A stretch of 17,035 bases of DNA, from assembly GCA_016709335.1 (NCBI GenBank), contig JADJNC010000045.1, positions 1-17,035 of the forward strand, read 5' to 3'. Positions 14,400 through 17,035 of the stretch are shown piece by piece; the first letter of the stretch is position 1; every line of letters starts with the position of its first letter. The notes below the pieces were generated by a model. The model saw only the letters and a program-made list of their open reading frames with translations. It searched no databases and was not told where the DNA came from. The position numbers and the translations under genes were made by a program. This DNA comes from Candidatus Propionivibrio dominans (GTDB lineage: Bacteria; Pseudomonadota; Gammaproteobacteria; Burkholderiales; Rhodocyclaceae).

Positions 14400-15404
14400 T
14401 CAAGCTTTCAAGCTATAAAGTAGTCGATACGCCGCAGAGCCGGGGGTTGTGCGGCCTTCAGCGACATCAAGCAACAAGCCGGGCAAAGCGGCATGGACCA
14501 GCGGGTGCTCGCGGAAATAGTGGCGCAGGCCGGAGTCAATCAGGCTCCACATCCAGTTTACGGCCTGTCGACGACGTTTGGCTTCAAACTCGCCACTGGC
14601 GGACATGGTTGCACGATAACGTTCGATCTCGGCCCAGAATTCGGGGATGCCGCGTTTGGCCAGAGCGCTGACGGTGAGTACCGGTGGCCGCCAGTTGGGG
14701 CTGGCCATGCGCAGCATGGTGAGAGCCGTTCACATCTGCACTTTGGCAAATTCAGCAGCACGCTCGTCAATGTCCGCTTTGTTGAAGACGATCAGGTCAG
14801 CAATCTCGACGATCCCCTTTTTGATCGCCTGCAGATCGTCGCCGGCGTTGGGCAGTTGCAGCAGGACGAAGACGTCGACCATGCCGGCAACCGTTGTTTC
14901 GGACTGCCCGACACCGACCGTCTCGACGATGACCACATCGAACCCGGCCGCTTCGAAGACCAGCATCGCCTCACGTGTCTTGTCGGCGACACCACCGAGA
15001 GAACCGGCCGTAGGGCTCGGGCGTATGAAAGCGTCTTCCTGCTGACAAAGCAGCTCCATGCGTGTCTTGTCACCCAGTATGGAGCCTCCCGAAACCGAAG
15101 AAGACGGATCGACGGCGAGGACGGCAATGCGATTCCCGCTCTCGATCAGATGGATGCCAAGCGTTTCGATAAAGGTTGATTTACCGGCACCGGGCACGCC
15201 GGAGATGCCAACCCGGATGGCCCTGCCGGTGTGCGGCAGAAGCGCGGTCAATACCTGTTGCGCACGGACCTGATGGTCAGTACGCGTTGATTCGATAAGG
15301 GTAATGGTTTTTGCCAGCGCGCGCCGACTCTTCGCCAGAACGCCATCAACCAGTTGCTGGTCGATGGCAGCCAGAGGCATGTTGGGGGTGTTGCTCTGGT
15401 CCAT
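14400..15404 (-). pseudogene. meaB: MeaB/ArgK GTPase of methylmalonyl-CoA mutase, interrupted by an in-frame TGA
   Basis: MeaB-type G3E GTPases load and protect the B12 cofactor of methylmalonyl-CoA mutase. From the ATG at 15404 the product shows Walker [10 protein letters not shown] (69-77), [18 protein letters not shown] (switch region), ETVGVGQSE and NKAD. After 224 residues (AEFAKVQM) a TGA at 14730-14732 interrupts it. The same frame then continues TALTMLRMASPNWRPPVLT to the family's normal C-terminus, so no bases are lost or gained. The expected codon is Arg (CGA), one C-to-T change away. Total length with readthrough is 334 residues, normal for the family. The downstream frame from 14717 would otherwise be miscalled as a 105-residue hypothetical. 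It begins 26 bp after the mutase stop and ends 65 bp before pccB. Confidence 0.92.
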
Positions 15405-15430
15405 TGGCTTTGGCTTACGTCATTGCTTGA

Positions 15431-17035
<1,605 letters not shown>

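Noticed and set aside
14400..14717. Separate 105-residue hypothetical gene
   Set aside because: It is the C-terminal third of meaB in the same frame, separated only by the TGA at 14730-14732.

Overview
The window looks like the chromosome of a betaproteobacterium, most likely of the Rhodocyclales (Accumulibacter/Dechloromonas/Azonexus type). This assignment is an inference from moderately high GC, gene content and gene order; no rRNA or other marker is present to prove it. Apart from one gene, all coding is on the minus strand. There are no tRNA, rRNA, CRISPR, transposase or phage genes.

Left block (1-2928, minus strand, read right to left): a VanZ-family membrane protein, a small thioredoxin-like [2Fe-2S] ferredoxin, a short alpha/beta hydrolase, and the ATPase of a NodI/DrrA-type ABC-2 exporter that runs off the left edge. 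Spacing is tight and the last two genes overlap. A sodium:solute symporter (3031-4530) with a histidine-rich tail follows. It is divergent from a membrane-anchored lytic transglycosylase (5094-5783, the only plus-strand gene). The 563-bp divergent spacer has strong promoter-like sequences and several hairpins.

Middle block (5780-10677): plsB, the membrane glycerol-3-phosphate acyltransferase, overlaps the transglycosylase tail to tail by 4 bp. Upstream of plsB is an EF-G-like translational GTPase, probably transcribed together with it. Its true start is 10335, not the longer open frame. Its leader contains a stable hairpin. A terminator and a REP-like palindrome lie between it and the next operon.

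Right block (10678-17035): a propionyl-CoA/methylmalonyl-CoA module, transcribed right to left as mutase, meaB chaperone GTPase, pccB, pccA. Together these interconvert propionyl-CoA and succinyl-CoA through biotin and B12 chemistry. The epimerase is not in the window. pccA is intact, but the other three genes all carry ORF-breaking lesions: one missing base in the mutase, an in-frame TGA in place of an expected arginine codon in meaB, and two missing bases 76 nt apart in pccB. No comparable lesion was seen in the roughly 11 kb of coding to the left. This is the most notable feature of the window. It is either a stretch of poor consensus sequence (perhaps near a contig end) or very recent decay of the pathway.

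I found no convincing undescribed multi-gene system. The best candidates for unexplained function are non-coding: the hairpins in the symporter/transglycosylase spacer, the EF-G-like leader hairpin, and the dispersed palindromes around the pcc genes.
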